DNA of 64,000 nucleotides, from contig NZ_CP194171.1 of assembly GCF_050908845.1 (NCBI RefSeq), forward strand, positions 2,480,001 through 2,544,000, given 5' to 3'. This stretch comes from Marinobacterium_D sp050908845 (GTDB taxonomy: Bacteria; Pseudomonadota; Gammaproteobacteria; Pseudomonadales; Balneatricaceae). The position numbers and the translations under genes were made by a program. Of the stretch, positions 43,248-52,314 are shown piece after piece. The notes below the pieces were generated by a model. The model did no database searches. It saw only the letters and a program-made list of their open reading frames with translations, and was not told the DNA's origin. Position 1 is the stretch's first letter. Each line of letters begins with the position of its first letter.

Positions 43248-45527
43248 TCAGCTGTTTTCGTTCCACCAGTCCGGCAGCAGAGCTCGGATCTCCGGCCGGC
43301 GGAAGCGGTCATCGATCAGGTGGATAACACCTTGGTCTTGGGGTGTGCGAATCAGCCGGCCGGCGGCCTGAATCACCTTGCGAATCCCCGGGTATAGATA
43401 GGTGTAGGCATACCCCTGGCCAAAGCGGCGCTGCATCTGCTTTGCCAGCTGCTCCTGAAAGTCGTTGTTGGGCGGCAGCCCAAGAGTAGCGATAAACACG
43501 CCCACCAGGGCATCGCCGGGCAGGTCGATCCCTTCGGAAAAAACGCCGCCGAGCACGGCAAAACCGACCAGTCCGCGCTCAACCCTAAAGCGTTCTATAA
43601 AGGCCAGCCGCTCCAGCTCGCTCATCCCCGCGTGTTGTATAGCCACTGGAGTATCGGGGTTCTGCTCCATGAAGCTTGCGCTGATCTGCTCCAGGTAGGC
43701 AAAGCTGCTCAGGTACACCAGGTAGTTACCCGGTTGTGCACGGTACTGATCCCTGATGTCCCCGACGATAGGCAAAACGGAGGCGGCCCTATCGCGAAAA
43801 CGGGTACTGATATCCAGAGTGCGCAGTGTCAGCTGTGAAGATGAAAACGGGCTGGGTACCGATTGCCAGAGGCTGTTTTCCGGCAGGCCGAGAAGGTCCT
43901 GGTAGTAGCGTCCCGGATTGAGCGTGGCGGAGAACAGCACCGATGCGCGCGCCGACCTGAAGCGCTGTTTCAGGAAATCCGCCGGAATAAGGTTCTCCAG
44001 CGACAGTGTTGCTTTGGGGCTGCGGCGTTTGCTCTGGTTGCTGACCTCCAGTGAGCAGAGCGAATGATCAGCAAACTGCTCCGCCAGTTTCATAAAAGCG
44101 ATGGTGTCGAAGAGAATGCGCTGCAACTCAGGCTCCACCGGATTGTCGGTCATGTACTCCGTCAGATCGCCAACCAGCCGCAGCAGACTTCCGTTCAGCT
44201 CGGTGGGAACCTCGGCAAGCTGAAGCCGGCGGGATTCCTGTCCCAGACTGTCGATATCCAGATGTGTATCGATCAGCTTTCGCCAGGCGCGCTGAACGCC
44301 ACGGAAGGTTTTCTTCAGGCTGGCGGGCGCATTGCGGGCCGCCTCACTGAAGCTCCACTGGCTAAGCTCCGCCGAGTACATGGAGCGGGCGCGGTCGATC
44401 AGGTTGTGCGCTTCATCGATCAGCGGCACCACCTGCCACTCGTTCTGTCGCGTCAGGCCATGCAGCAGCGCCTGCTGGTCGAAAAAGTGGTTCACATCGC
44501 CCACCACCACGTCAGACCAGCGCGCCATCTCCTGCGCCAGGTAGTAGGGGCAGATCTGATGTACGCTGGCGATCGTCTGCAGACTCTCGCGATCGAGCCA
44601 GCGCTGATCCACCGCGGCCTGTCGCGCCTGGGGCAGGCGGTCGAAAAAGCCATCCGCCAGCGGGCAGCACTCGGCATGACAGGCTTTGTCCGGATGCTCG
44701 CACGCCTTGTCCCGGGCGGTCAGCTCCAGAATGCGCAGTGGCAATGGCGCATCCGTCGCTGCATTGAGTTGTTTCAGACCATCGAGAATCAGTTGCCGGC
44801 CGGTAGTGCGAGCGGTGAGCAGAAACAGCCGGTCGATCTGCCGCCTGGGCATGGCGGCCAGTGCGGGAAACACCACACCGAGCGTTTTCCCGATCCCTGT
44901 GGGGGCTTCCATCAGCAGGGTGCGGGCTGTGCAGATCCCCTTGTAGACCGTTTCGCTGAGCTGGCGCTGGTTGGGCCTGAAGTCAGGGTAGGGGAAGCCA
45001 AGCTGCAACAGCCGGTTATCACGGGATTCCCGGTGCTGTTGCTCCTGCCGGTGCCACTCCAGGTAGCGCTGACACAGCTCGACAAGGAACAGGCTTAACG
45101 CCTGGGCACTCCAGAGCTCCTCAAGCGGACTTTCCTGATCGCGCGACAGATCGAAGTAAACCAGGCGCAGGCGCACCTGGGTCAACTGGTCACGCTGGCA
45201 AAGCAGGGCTCCATAGACCTTCAGCTGCGCCCAATGCAGTTGCTGCTGGCCGGCACCGACGCGGGACAGGTCGCCGCGGTGGGTTTTGATCTCTTCAAGT
45301 AGCGGCTCGGGTTTCGTCGCCAAGTAGCCATCGGCCCGGCCCCGCAGGCTGATGCCCTCGCAAATGCCCTCAAGCAGGTATTCCGGCTCATACTCTGCGC
45401 CGCGTCTCGACTGGAGTGTTTTGTGACCACGAATGCCCTCATCGGCGCTTGGCGAGGGGGTATAGCGATGTTCCAGGCCCCCGGATCGGGCGGCAAACTC
45501 ACACAGAGACCGAACGGCCACCTTCAT
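43248..45527 (-). CDS. DinG/XPD-like DNA helicase fused to a PD-(D/E)XK nuclease domain
   Basis: A 759-residue superfamily 2 helicase. An N-terminal Cas4/RecB-like nuclease domain (about 45-110) has D66, E79-I-K81 and Q101-LKV-Y105. The helicase core then has Walker A APTGIGKT (208-215), an Fe-S cluster region with Cys 276, 283, 287 and 288, a DEAH box at 371-374 and C-terminal motifs ending QAAGRLIRTPQD. XPD/DinG enzymes unwind DNA 5' to 3'. It may process DNA ends in repair. The fused nuclease is unlike standard DinG. Confidence 0.85.
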   Translation of the reverse strand: MKVAVRSLCEFAARSGGLEHRYTPSPSADEGIRGHKTLQSRRGAEYEPEYLLEGICEGISLRGRADGYLATKPEPLLEEIKTHRGDLSRVGAGQQQLHWAQLKVYGALLCQRDQLTQVRLRLVYFDLSRDQESPLEELWSAQALSLFLVELCQRYLEWHRQEQQHRESRDNRLLQLGFPYPDFRPNQRQLSETVYKGICTARTLLMEAPTGIGKTLGVVFPALAAMPRRQIDRLFLLTARTTGRQLILDGLKQLNAATDAPLPLRILELTARDKACEHPDKACHAECCPLADGFFDRLPQARQAAVDQRWLDRESLQTIASVHQICPYYLAQEMARWSDVVVGDVNHFFDQQALLHGLTRQNEWQVVPLIDEAHNLIDRARSMYSAELSQWSFSEAARNAPASLKKTFRGVQRAWRKLIDTHLDIDSLGQESRRLQLAEVPTELNGSLLRLVGDLTEYMTDNPVEPELQRILFDTIAFMKLAEQFADHSLCSLEVSNQSKRRSPKATLSLENLIPADFLKQRFRSARASVLFSATLNPGRYYQDLLGLPENSLWQSVPSPFSSSQLTLRTLDISTRFRDRAASVLPIVGDIRDQYRAQPGNYLVYLSSFAYLEQISASFMEQNPDTPVAIQHAGMSELERLAFIERFRVERGLVGFAVLGGVFSEGIDLPGDALVGVFIATLGLPPNNDFQEQLAKQMQRRFGQGYAYTYLYPGIRKVIQAAGRLIRTPQDQGVIHLIDDRFRRPEIRALLPDWWNENS

Positions 45528-45687
45528 ACCGGAAAATCCTTGCGACGCACTGAACAGAGAAACGCAAAGCTTAGGGGGAACGGGTGTATTGATCCAGCGC
45601 TGCCTGCACTGATGGAAAGGATGTTAAAGCTGCCGAAACCAGGAAAGAAAAGTGCAGCCGGGCGTTAAGCCCGACCGCACTGCTTAA

Positions 45688-46818
45688 TCAGCCCCAGACC
45701 TGTTCGGCGATATCGCAGATCAGGCGGATCTTGTCCCACTGCGCTTGTTCGCTGACCTTGTTGCCCTCTTCGGTGGAGGCGAAGCCGCACTGCGGGCTCA
45801 GGCAGAGGTTTTCCAGTGGGATGTACTGGGTCGCCTCCTGAATACGCGCCTTGATCACCTCCGCATCCTCCAGTTCGGCGAACTTGGAGGTGATCAGGCC
45901 AAGGACCACTTTGCTGCCGTTGTTAGACCAGTGACGCAGCGGTGCGAAATCGCCGGAGCGATCGTTGTCGTACTCCAGGAAGAAGCCGTCGTAGGCGGTG
46001 GAGAACAGCTGCTCTGCCACCGGCTCGTAACCGCCAGAGAACAGCCAGGAAGACGCATGATTACCACGACAGATATGGGTCGTGATCCTCATGTCATCGG
46101 GCTTGTCTGCCAGCGACTCGTTAATTATGCGGGCACAGATGCTGGCGATCTCCTGCGGGTCCAGGCCCCTGTCCTTGATCTCCTGCTGCTTGGTCGCGTC
46201 CGCCAGGAAGGCCCAGTTGGTGTCGTCAAACTGCAGGTAGCGGCAGCCGGCTGCATAAAACGCTTTGACCGCATCGCGGTAGGTGGTGGCCAGGTCGGCG
46301 TAGAACTCCTCCAGTGACGGATAGATCTCGCTCAGTCTGGACGAGCCGTCGTTGGCCAGCAGCTCCTGACGCAGGATCATGGTCGGGCTCGGAATTGTTG
46401 CCTTGGCCACCGATTCATCGCCGGTTTCCGCCGCTTTCTTCAGAAACGCGAAATGAGCCAGAAACGGGTGCTCGGCGTTGAAGCTGATCCTGCCGCTGAC
46501 GCGAATGTTGTAGGAGGGGGCGGCCTTGCCCTTGAACTGCTGGTTATAGCCGGCTTCCGGCACATAACCTTCAACGCCGTTGAGGTTTTCCAGGAAGTCG
46601 ATATGCCAGAAAGCGCGGCGGAATTCACCATCGGTAATCACCTTGAGGCCAGCGGCTTTCTGATGTTCAACCAGTTCAGTGATGGCTCGGTCTTCGATGG
46701 CGGTCAGCGCGTCCCTGTCGATCGCTCCTGAAGCAAAGTCGCGACGTGCCCGGTGCAGGTAGTCTGGGCGCAGATAACTGCCGACGATATCAGCCCTTGC
46801 CGGAAAACGATTGGCCAT
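45688..46818 (-). CDS. Cobalamin-independent methionine synthase C-terminal-like methyltransferase
   Basis: A 376-residue protein similar to the catalytic half of MetE (YxjG/YxjH type). Zinc ligands are visible: HICRGN (His and Cys), a following Glu (LEYDND) and Cys in SPQCGFAS. The N-terminal opening is VGSYLRP. It transfers a methyl group to a thiol such as homocysteine from a smaller donor than MetE uses. It stands alone with about 750 bp of upstream noncoding DNA. Substrate not determined. Confidence 0.85.
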   Translation of the reverse strand: MANRFPARADIVGSYLRPDYLHRARRDFASGAIDRDALTAIEDRAITELVEHQKAAGLKVITDGEFRRAFWHIDFLENLNGVEGYVPEAGYNQQFKGKAAPSYNIRVSGRISFNAEHPFLAHFAFLKKAAETGDESVAKATIPSPTMILRQELLANDGSSRLSEIYPSLEEFYADLATTYRDAVKAFYAAGCRYLQFDDTNWAFLADATKQQEIKDRGLDPQEIASICARIINESLADKPDDMRITTHICRGNHASSWLFSGGYEPVAEQLFSTAYDGFFLEYDNDRSGDFAPLRHWSNNGSKVVLGLITSKFAELEDAEVIKARIQEATQYIPLENLCLSPQCGFASTEEGNKVSEQAQWDKIRLICDIAEQVWG

Positions 46819-47573
46819 GATCTTATCCTTCTAGCATCCATTTGAAAGCCGGCATGGTAGCGGATTGAAGTGGAGTTGTGAGGCGCAATTAACTCATCGC
46901 TTAATGAATGAAATTCATTTACTGAGTCCAAGTTAATGAACTTTGTTCCGTTAGAAAGGCACTGATAGTAAGGCACTGAAGCTTTTAGCTGATGATGGCC
47001 GGAATTTTCTCCGGCGCTGAACTCGGACGAAAATCAGCGGATTAAACGCATCGAATTACGGCGAAAACAAAACATTAATAATCATGTATAACAATTATTA
47101 AAGGTCTATTTGTAAGGTGAGTTATTAGACCTTTCCGGCGCTTGTCTGCCCAGGGTTTTGCGTTTGCAGGCCTGATAGACAGGCAGAGAACTCCGCTTAT
47201 GCCGGGCGCAGTCGCCGCTGGAGTTCACGCCAACCGACTCCGGCTCTCTATCCCAGGCTGTAAGTGTGAATTAAATAGATTCACATTGGTTCATGCCGTA
47301 GACCTCAAGAAAATCACCCCTTACAGCGCTGATATCCGTGGCTGCGTGAAGCTCTGAATCTCCGCAAACGGCTGTAATTTGGAACAGAATCCGGCGTTTA
47401 TAACGGCACCTGAGGCTTTTACCCCTGCCTGCTTTGACACATGGGATAGTGGCGACTAAACCAGTATTCAAACAGCTGTATCACATCAGCTGCTTATGCT
47501 GAATTGAGAACAAGGAGGTGACCGCGAAGATGCATACATTCAAGCGGAGCCGAGCAAACACGGTGCAGGTCAG
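46819..47573. other. 755-bp AT-rich gene-free region upstream of the injection-system operon
   Basis: The longest gene-free stretch in the window. It contains two inverted repeats in tandem: TAATAAT/ATTATTA (47076-47082 with 47094-47100) and AAGGTCTA/TAGACCTT (47101-47108 with 47126-47133). Short frames are present but lack ribosome sites and look random. It probably carries the promoters of the divergent MetE-like gene and the injection-system operon. Confidence 0.6.
47101..47133. repeat. Inverted repeat AAGGTCTA/TAGACCTT
   Basis: Perfect 8-bp inverted repeat with a 17-base gap, directly following a 7-bp AT-only inverted repeat at 47076-47100. It could be a regulator site or an old terminator. 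Confidence 0.4.
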
Positions 47574-48137
47574 ATGATCAGTGATGCGCTTGATTATATC
47601 CGCGTAGAGCTGCGAGATTATCTCTCGATCGCCGATGCGGAGATCAGTGTTGGGCATCTGCATAACCTGGTAAACCACGAAACGAGCCCAGGCCTTCGAA
47701 TCGGCCTGGTGAATGTGAGCGAGGAGGCGACCCTTCGAAATCTGCCGCATAGCCAGCGTAGCCCGGGTGGCCAGGTTGAATATCAGCAGCCACCGGTGCA
47801 CCTGAACTGTTTCGTGATGTTCGCGTTCGATTTTGGCACCTATCAGACCGATCTTATCCGCCTGTCCCAGAGCATCGAGATGTTTCAGGCCAAGCGCTAT
47901 TGGGACAGCACCAATCAACGCGCCGAGAACCCCTTTCCCGCCAACCTGGACCGGTTGCTGTTTGAACTTAACAGCACCGACTTTGAGCAGCTCAATCACC
48001 TTTGGGGGATCTTGGGCGGTACCTACTTTCCGTCGGTGCTCTACAAAATGCGCCTGATCAAGGTGCAGGCGGACGAGCAACAGGAGGGGCCGGAAATTAC
48101 CTCGATCGAGGTCAATACCGAGGTGAAAGTGTCATGA
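47574..48137 (+). CDS. eCIS cap/terminator protein, Pvc16-like (DUF4255)
   Basis: A 187-residue protein with the Pvc16 N-terminal domain pattern (SDALDYIRVELRDYL at the start, PVHLNCFVMFAF in the middle). In Photorhabdus PVC and Serratia Afp, this protein caps the distal end of tube and sheath and sets their length. A GCAGGT site lies before the ATG. It is the first gene of the operon; stop and next start overlap (ATGA). Confidence 0.82.
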   Translation: MISDALDYIRVELRDYLSIADAEISVGHLHNLVNHETSPGLRIGLVNVSEEATLRNLPHSQRSPGGQVEYQQPPVHLNCFVMFAFDFGTYQTDLIRLSQSIEMFQAKRYWDSTNQRAENPFPANLDRLLFELNSTDFEQLNHLWGILGGTYFPSVLYKMRLIKVQADEQQEGPEITSIEVNTEVKVS

Positions 48138-48865
48138 GTTTCCGACGCGATTACCTGCCCCTGTTCGGCATCCATTTTATCGATCACAGCAGTGGCGATC
48201 CGATCCCCGGTGTCAGCGCAACCCCCTTAGCTACCTGCCAGCGCGCATTGAACGATCACCAGCTGCTGTTCAAAACGCGCCCCTTCGGTTGCCAGGTCTA
48301 TTACAGCACCAACCCCTGGGCCTCATCGCCGGTACTGGGCGAGGTGACACGCCGCGTCAGTTTCGATTTCAGCCTGCACCTGCCGGGGGACTTCTACCAG
48401 CGCTATCTGCCGGACCTGACTGAGCGCAAACAACTGCATCTGCATAACCTCGCCAATAACGGCGATATCAAGGCAGGCAACACCGTGACCGTCTCGGCAG
48501 GTACCGCGGTAGCCGGGGCCGATGCAGTGCGAGCCCTGCCGAAACGTTTTGAAATCCCCCTTAATCTCACTCCGGCAACCACCGAGCTGCAGGTGCGGCG
48601 CCAGTTTGGCAGCTCCCTGGTGACATCGATCGACCGGGATGAACTGGGTGAGGGGGAACGGATCGGCATCGATCTGCGTCAGCTCGATAGCGGTCGTTAT
48701 CGCCTGGCAACCGACGATCAACCCGGCCAGCACACCCATGTGCTACTGGATAACGAACTGGCCTCCGGTGACGCACAGGGGATGGTGAGCATTGTTATGG
48801 ATGATTCACAGCAACTGGCGCCTGCCGAGGGTTTTCGCTTTGAAGTGAGGTTTGAGCCCCGTTAA
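48134..48865 (+). CDS. eCIS-associated protein of unknown function
   Basis: A 243-residue protein, mostly beta strands and not recognised by name. It opens MSFRRDYLPLFGIHFIDH, has aromatic and Asp/Gly-rich turns and no signal peptide. The ATG at 48134 overlaps the Pvc16-like stop; a longer in-frame extension upstream lies wholly within that gene and is not used. Genes of this kind occur between cap and sheath in some eCIS clusters. A structural or assembly role is inferred. Confidence 0.65.
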   Translation: MSFRRDYLPLFGIHFIDHSSGDPIPGVSATPLATCQRALNDHQLLFKTRPFGCQVYYSTNPWASSPVLGEVTRRVSFDFSLHLPGDFYQRYLPDLTERKQLHLHNLANNGDIKAGNTVTVSAGTAVAGADAVRALPKRFEIPLNLTPATTELQVRRQFGSSLVTSIDRDELGEGERIGIDLRQLDSGRYRLATDDQPGQHTHVLLDNELASGDAQGMVSIVMDDSQQLAPAEGFRFEVRFEPR

Positions 48866-48957
48866 CCGTTAGCAAGGGAGCCCCAGGGTTTCCGCAGTTT
48901 GTCGACGGCCCAAGCAACCACAGAACGTCTGCGTAGTGAGGCGATAAAGGAACGATC

Positions 48958-50445
48958 ATGGCTTTGTATAAAACCCCTGGGGTGTACATCGAGGAGATCG
49001 CAAAATTCCCACCGGCGGTAGCGGCGGTAGAGACCGCCATTCCCGCGTTTATCGGGTTTACCGAGAAAGCGGTGGATGAAAAGGGCGATTCGCTGACCAA
49101 TATACCCACACGTATAACGTCATTGCTTGAGTACGAGCAGCTGTTCGGACGGGTGCCAAACCAGACACTGAGCCTGGATGTGACCCAAAAACAGCTGGAT
49201 TCATCGGGCAGGATCATCAGTACCACGGTGGCATTCAGTGGAACACCGCCGCGAATTCCCGACTATCTGCTCTATTACAGCATGCAGCTGTTCTTCGCCA
49301 ACGGCGGGGGGCCCTGCTACGTGGTGTCGGTGGGGGATACCAGCAGTACCGCCTACAGCAGCGGTCTTTTCACGGCGGCAATTACCAGGCTCGAAGAGTA
49401 TGACGAGCCGACGCTTTACGTCTTCCCCGATGCCTGCTCCCACCGGGCCAGCAATGTCGCTGCCAACAGCGATGTGGCCGATATTATCGATGCCGCTCTG
49501 CAGAGCTGCGCCAAGCTTCAGGACCGCTTTACCATCGCCGATGTGCGCAACGCTATCGTCGGTGGCACGGATGATAACGCCGATGTCACCACGGCCCTGC
49601 GCGATGAAATTCTCTCCGACAAGGATATCGTCAAGTACGGTGCCGCCTACTTTCCGTACCTGGATACCAGCATCAACTTCCTCACCAGCGATGACGATAT
49701 CTCCATCGCCAGCCACACGCTGATTACGGTGGCCGATGATGGCAGTGAGACATCCGGTGACGGCAGCATCAGTGACAATACGGCGATCAGCGATACCTCC
49801 GTGGTGAACGCCGAGACCGAGGTCTATAACGCCGCGGCCGCATTCGTGCGCCTCAACGCCAAGGTTACGCTGCCACCGAGCGGCGCGGTCGCCGGTGTCT
49901 ATGCCCGGGTCGACGCCAGTCGCGGGGTGTGGAAGGCGCCGGCCAATGTGGGGCTGGCGCTGGTCAACAAACCTTCCGTCACCATCACCAACGACATCAA
50001 CGATGGTCTCAACGTCGATACCACCTCCGGTAAATCGGTTAACGCCATCCGCGCCTTTGCCGGCAAGGGGGTGCTGGTCTGGGGCGCACGCACGCTGGCG
50101 GGTAACGATAATGAATGGCGCTACGTGCCGGTGCGGCGGTTTTTCAATTTTGTTGAAGAGTCGGTGAAAAAGGCGACCTCGGGGTTCGTGTTCGAACCCA
50201 ATGATGCCAACACCTGGACCAAGGTCCGCACCATGATCGAGAACTTCCTGGTGCTGCAGTGGCGCGCAGGAGCGCTGGCCGGTGCCAAGCCGGAGCACGC
50301 GTTTTACGTGCGGGTCGGGCTAAACCAGACCATGACCGCCGACGACATTCTCAACGGCTACCTGATTGTTGAGATCGGTATGGCGGTGGTAAGGCCTGCC
50401 GAGTTTATCGTGCTGCGCTTCTCCCACAAGATGCAGGAATCCTGA
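48958..50445 (+). CDS. Contractile tail sheath protein (Pvc2/Afp2-like)
   Basis: A 495-residue sheath subunit that forms the contractile outer layer. It opens TPGVYIEEI, typical of phage and eCIS sheaths, and the conserved C-terminal domain ends in the helical part EIGMAVVRPAEFIVLRF. A Ser/Thr/Asp-rich insert of about 50 residues (about 245-290) lies in the middle and is probably surface-exposed. AAAGGAA lies 8 bases before the ATG. Only one sheath gene is seen, whereas PVC and Afp have three. Confidence 0.92.
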   Translation: MALYKTPGVYIEEIAKFPPAVAAVETAIPAFIGFTEKAVDEKGDSLTNIPTRITSLLEYEQLFGRVPNQTLSLDVTQKQLDSSGRIISTTVAFSGTPPRIPDYLLYYSMQLFFANGGGPCYVVSVGDTSSTAYSSGLFTAAITRLEEYDEPTLYVFPDACSHRASNVAANSDVADIIDAALQSCAKLQDRFTIADVRNAIVGGTDDNADVTTALRDEILSDKDIVKYGAAYFPYLDTSINFLTSDDDISIASHTLITVADDGSETSGDGSISDNTAISDTSVVNAETEVYNAAAAFVRLNAKVTLPPSGAVAGVYARVDASRGVWKAPANVGLALVNKPSVTITNDINDGLNVDTTSGKSVNAIRAFAGKGVLVWGARTLAGNDNEWRYVPVRRFFNFVEESVKKATSGFVFEPNDANTWTKVRTMIENFLVLQWRAGALAGAKPEHAFYVRVGLNQTMTADDILNGYLIVEIGMAVVRPAEFIVLRFSHKMQES

Positions 50446-50486
50446 ACCGACCACTAAATACGCTCAGGCAGCGTTGAGGAACCATC

Positions 50487-50921
50487 ATGGCACGCGACTA
50501 TCCATTGCCGAAATTCCACTTCCTGGTGGAGTGGGGCGGTCAATCCATCTCCTTCTCAGAGGTCAGTGGTCTGGATATGGAAACCGAAGTGATCGAGTAC
50601 CGCCACGGCGCCAGCCGGGAATTTACCAAAGGCAAAATGCCCGGCCTGCAGAAGTTTTCCAATGTCACGCTGAAACGCGGCGTGTTCGCCTCGGATAACG
50701 ACTATTACGACTGGTTTAACACCGTCAATCTCAACACCATCGAGCGGCGTGACGTGATCATCAGCCTGCTTAACGAAGAACACGAGCCGGTCATGGTGTG
50801 GAAGATAAAAAACGCCTGGCCCACCAAAATCCAGTCCACGGATCTCAAGGCGGATGGCAACGAAGTGGCCATCGAGTCGCTGGAGCTGGTGCATGAGGGG
50901 CTGGTGATCCAGAACGAATAG
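50487..50921 (+). CDS. Inner tube protein (Pvc1-like, gp19 family)
   Basis: A 144-residue T4-gp19/Hcp-like tube subunit. It has the typical FHFLVEWGG start, ISFSEVSGLDMETEVIEYRHG, and the LKRGVF strand. Stacked hexamers form the rigid tube that is driven out on contraction. GAGGAA lies before the ATG. Position straight after the sheath is standard. Confidence 0.9.
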   Translation: MARDYPLPKFHFLVEWGGQSISFSEVSGLDMETEVIEYRHGASREFTKGKMPGLQKFSNVTLKRGVFASDNDYYDWFNTVNLNTIERRDVIISLLNEEHEPVMVWKIKNAWPTKIQSTDLKADGNEVAIESLELVHEGLVIQNE

Positions 50922-51001
50922 ATGTCGGCAGACACCGGGACGGGTTCGGTCCGGTGACAAGGGCAGTGACACTAATCAGGGGCTGATAAGGATTCTGGGC
51001 G

Positions 51002-51442
51002 ATGGCCAACGACTATCCACCGGTCGGCTTTCACTTTCGGGTTGAGTTTGACCTGGCAAATGCCGGTGACGCCGATATCCGTTTTCGGGAAGTGTCCGGC
51101 CTGCAGATGGAGCTGGAGGAGGAGACAGTGATCGAGGGCGGCGAAAACCGCTACGTGCAAAAGCTGCCGGTGCGCGCCAAATATCCCGATCTGGTGCTAA
51201 AGCGCGGGCTTATCACCAGCTCCGCCGTGGCCGACTGGTGCCGGGCCGCTATCCAGCAGCTGGATATCCGGCCGGTCACGGTATGGGTCACGCTACTCAA
51301 TGAAAGTCACGAACCGCTGCAGTCCTACGTGTTTGTGAACGCCTGGCCGAAAAAGTGGCAGCTGTCTGATTTCAATGCTGAAAGTAGCGAATTGGTGGTC
51401 GAGTCACTGGAGCTGGCCTACCAGTACTTTGAAGTGAAGTGA
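51002..51442 (+). CDS. Second tube protein, tube initiator (Pvc5-like)
   Basis: A 146-residue paralogue of the preceding tube protein (FHFRVEFDL, IRFREVSGLQMELEEE, LVLKRGL) with many substitutions. In PVC and Afp a separate tube-initiator ring links the hub to the main tube; this one would be it. It lies 80 bases after the first tube gene. Confidence 0.87.
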   Translation: MANDYPPVGFHFRVEFDLANAGDADIRFREVSGLQMELEEETVIEGGENRYVQKLPVRAKYPDLVLKRGLITSSAVADWCRAAIQQLDIRPVTVWVTLLNESHEPLQSYVFVNAWPKKWQLSDFNAESSELVVESLELAYQYFEVK

Positions 51443-51462
51443 CGTGAATTAGGAGGATAGCC

Positions 51463-51630
51463 ATGCCGATCGTGATTCACGAGCTGGTAGTGACAGCCGA
51501 GGTGGAGCAGCGCATCAGCACCGAATCCAACCGCGAGAGTGGCGAGCGCCAGTCCATCGACCGCGAAGAACTGATCCGTGAATGTACCGAGCAGGTGCTC
51601 AAGCAGCTGCAGCGACAGAAGGAGCGCTGA
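51463..51630 (+). CDS. Small eCIS protein, DUF5908-like (Pvc6-like)
   Basis: A 55-residue, highly charged helical protein starting MPIVIHELVVTAEV with a basic/acidic amphipathic C-terminus. AGGAGG lies 6 bases before the ATG and the gene fits exactly between the tube-initiator and hub genes. A small DUF5908-type gene is usual at this place in eCIS clusters; its function is unknown. Confidence 0.75.
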   Translation: MPIVIHELVVTAEVEQRISTESNRESGERQSIDREELIRECTEQVLKQLQRQKER

Positions 51631-51633
51631 GTC

Positions 51634-52314
51634 ATGGCCGACGGCTTACTGGATAAGCTGAAAATCATCCCTTTTGCCGATGCCGAGGGGCTGCAGGTGG
51701 GGTTGCCGGTTGCGCCACCCTTTGTCGTGCAGTTCAACCCGGAAACCTACAGCATCAAAAACGAGGTTCAGCTCAACACCGATCAGGTCCCCCAGGGGGC
51801 CAACGGCGCCGAGGCCAAGCAGGTCAAGGTGGAGCCGAGGGAGTACACCTTCGATTTTCTGCTTGACGGTACCGGGGCCTCCGGGCCCGCTCTGGACGTG
51901 ACCGCGCAGATCGAACTGTTCAAATGGACCATCGGCTTCAGCGGAGAGTCGCACCGCAATCACTTTCTGATTCTGCAGTGGGGGCTGTTTGTTACCAACT
52001 GCGTCATCAAGAGCTACAGCATCAACTACAAGCTGTTTCGCGCCAACGGTACACCGCTGCGGGCCGTAATTACTGCGACTTTCAGGGAACACAAATCCCT
52101 TGAGCTGCAAAGCCTGATCAACAACCTGATGTCACCGGATGTGACCCACGTCCACGAGGTGAAGGGCGCCGAAAGTCTCGATTACCTGTGCTTTCAACAG
52201 TACCGCGATAGCCGTTTTTACTATCACGTAGCCCAGGCCAATGGTCTGGATACGGTGCGCCGGATCAACGTGGGTGCCGAGCTCAAGTTTCCGCCGCTGC
52301 AGGGAGATGAGTGA
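51634..52314 (+). CDS. eCIS tube-binding LysM-type baseplate protein (Pvc7-like)
   Basis: A 226-residue protein. Residues 1-150 match the contractile-injection-system tube-protein N-terminal domain (VQFNPETYSIKN ... REYTFDFLLDGTG). The last 60 residues are LysM-like (DYLCFQQYRDSRFYYHVAQANGLD). In PVC, Pvc7 bridges the tube to the baseplate. It starts 3 bases after the previous stop and overlaps the spike gene. Confidence 0.85.
   Translation: MADGLLDKLKIIPFADAEGLQVGLPVAPPFVVQFNPETYSIKNEVQLNTDQVPQGANGAEAKQVKVEPREYTFDFLLDGTGASGPALDVTAQIELFKWTIGFSGESHRNHFLILQWGLFVTNCVIKSYSINYKLFRANGTPLRAVITATFREHKSLELQSLINNLMSPDVTHVHEVKGAESLDYLCFQQYRDSRFYYHVAQANGLDTVRRINVGAELKFPPLQGDE

Noticed and set aside
44064..45098. 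Plus-strand open frame of 344 codons inside the helicase region
   Set aside because: Antisense to the helicase core with its Walker A, Fe-S and DEAH motifs.
47142..47357. Short plus-strand open frame in the gap before the eCIS operon
   Set aside because: No ribosome site, odd composition and no recognisable domain; treated as chance.
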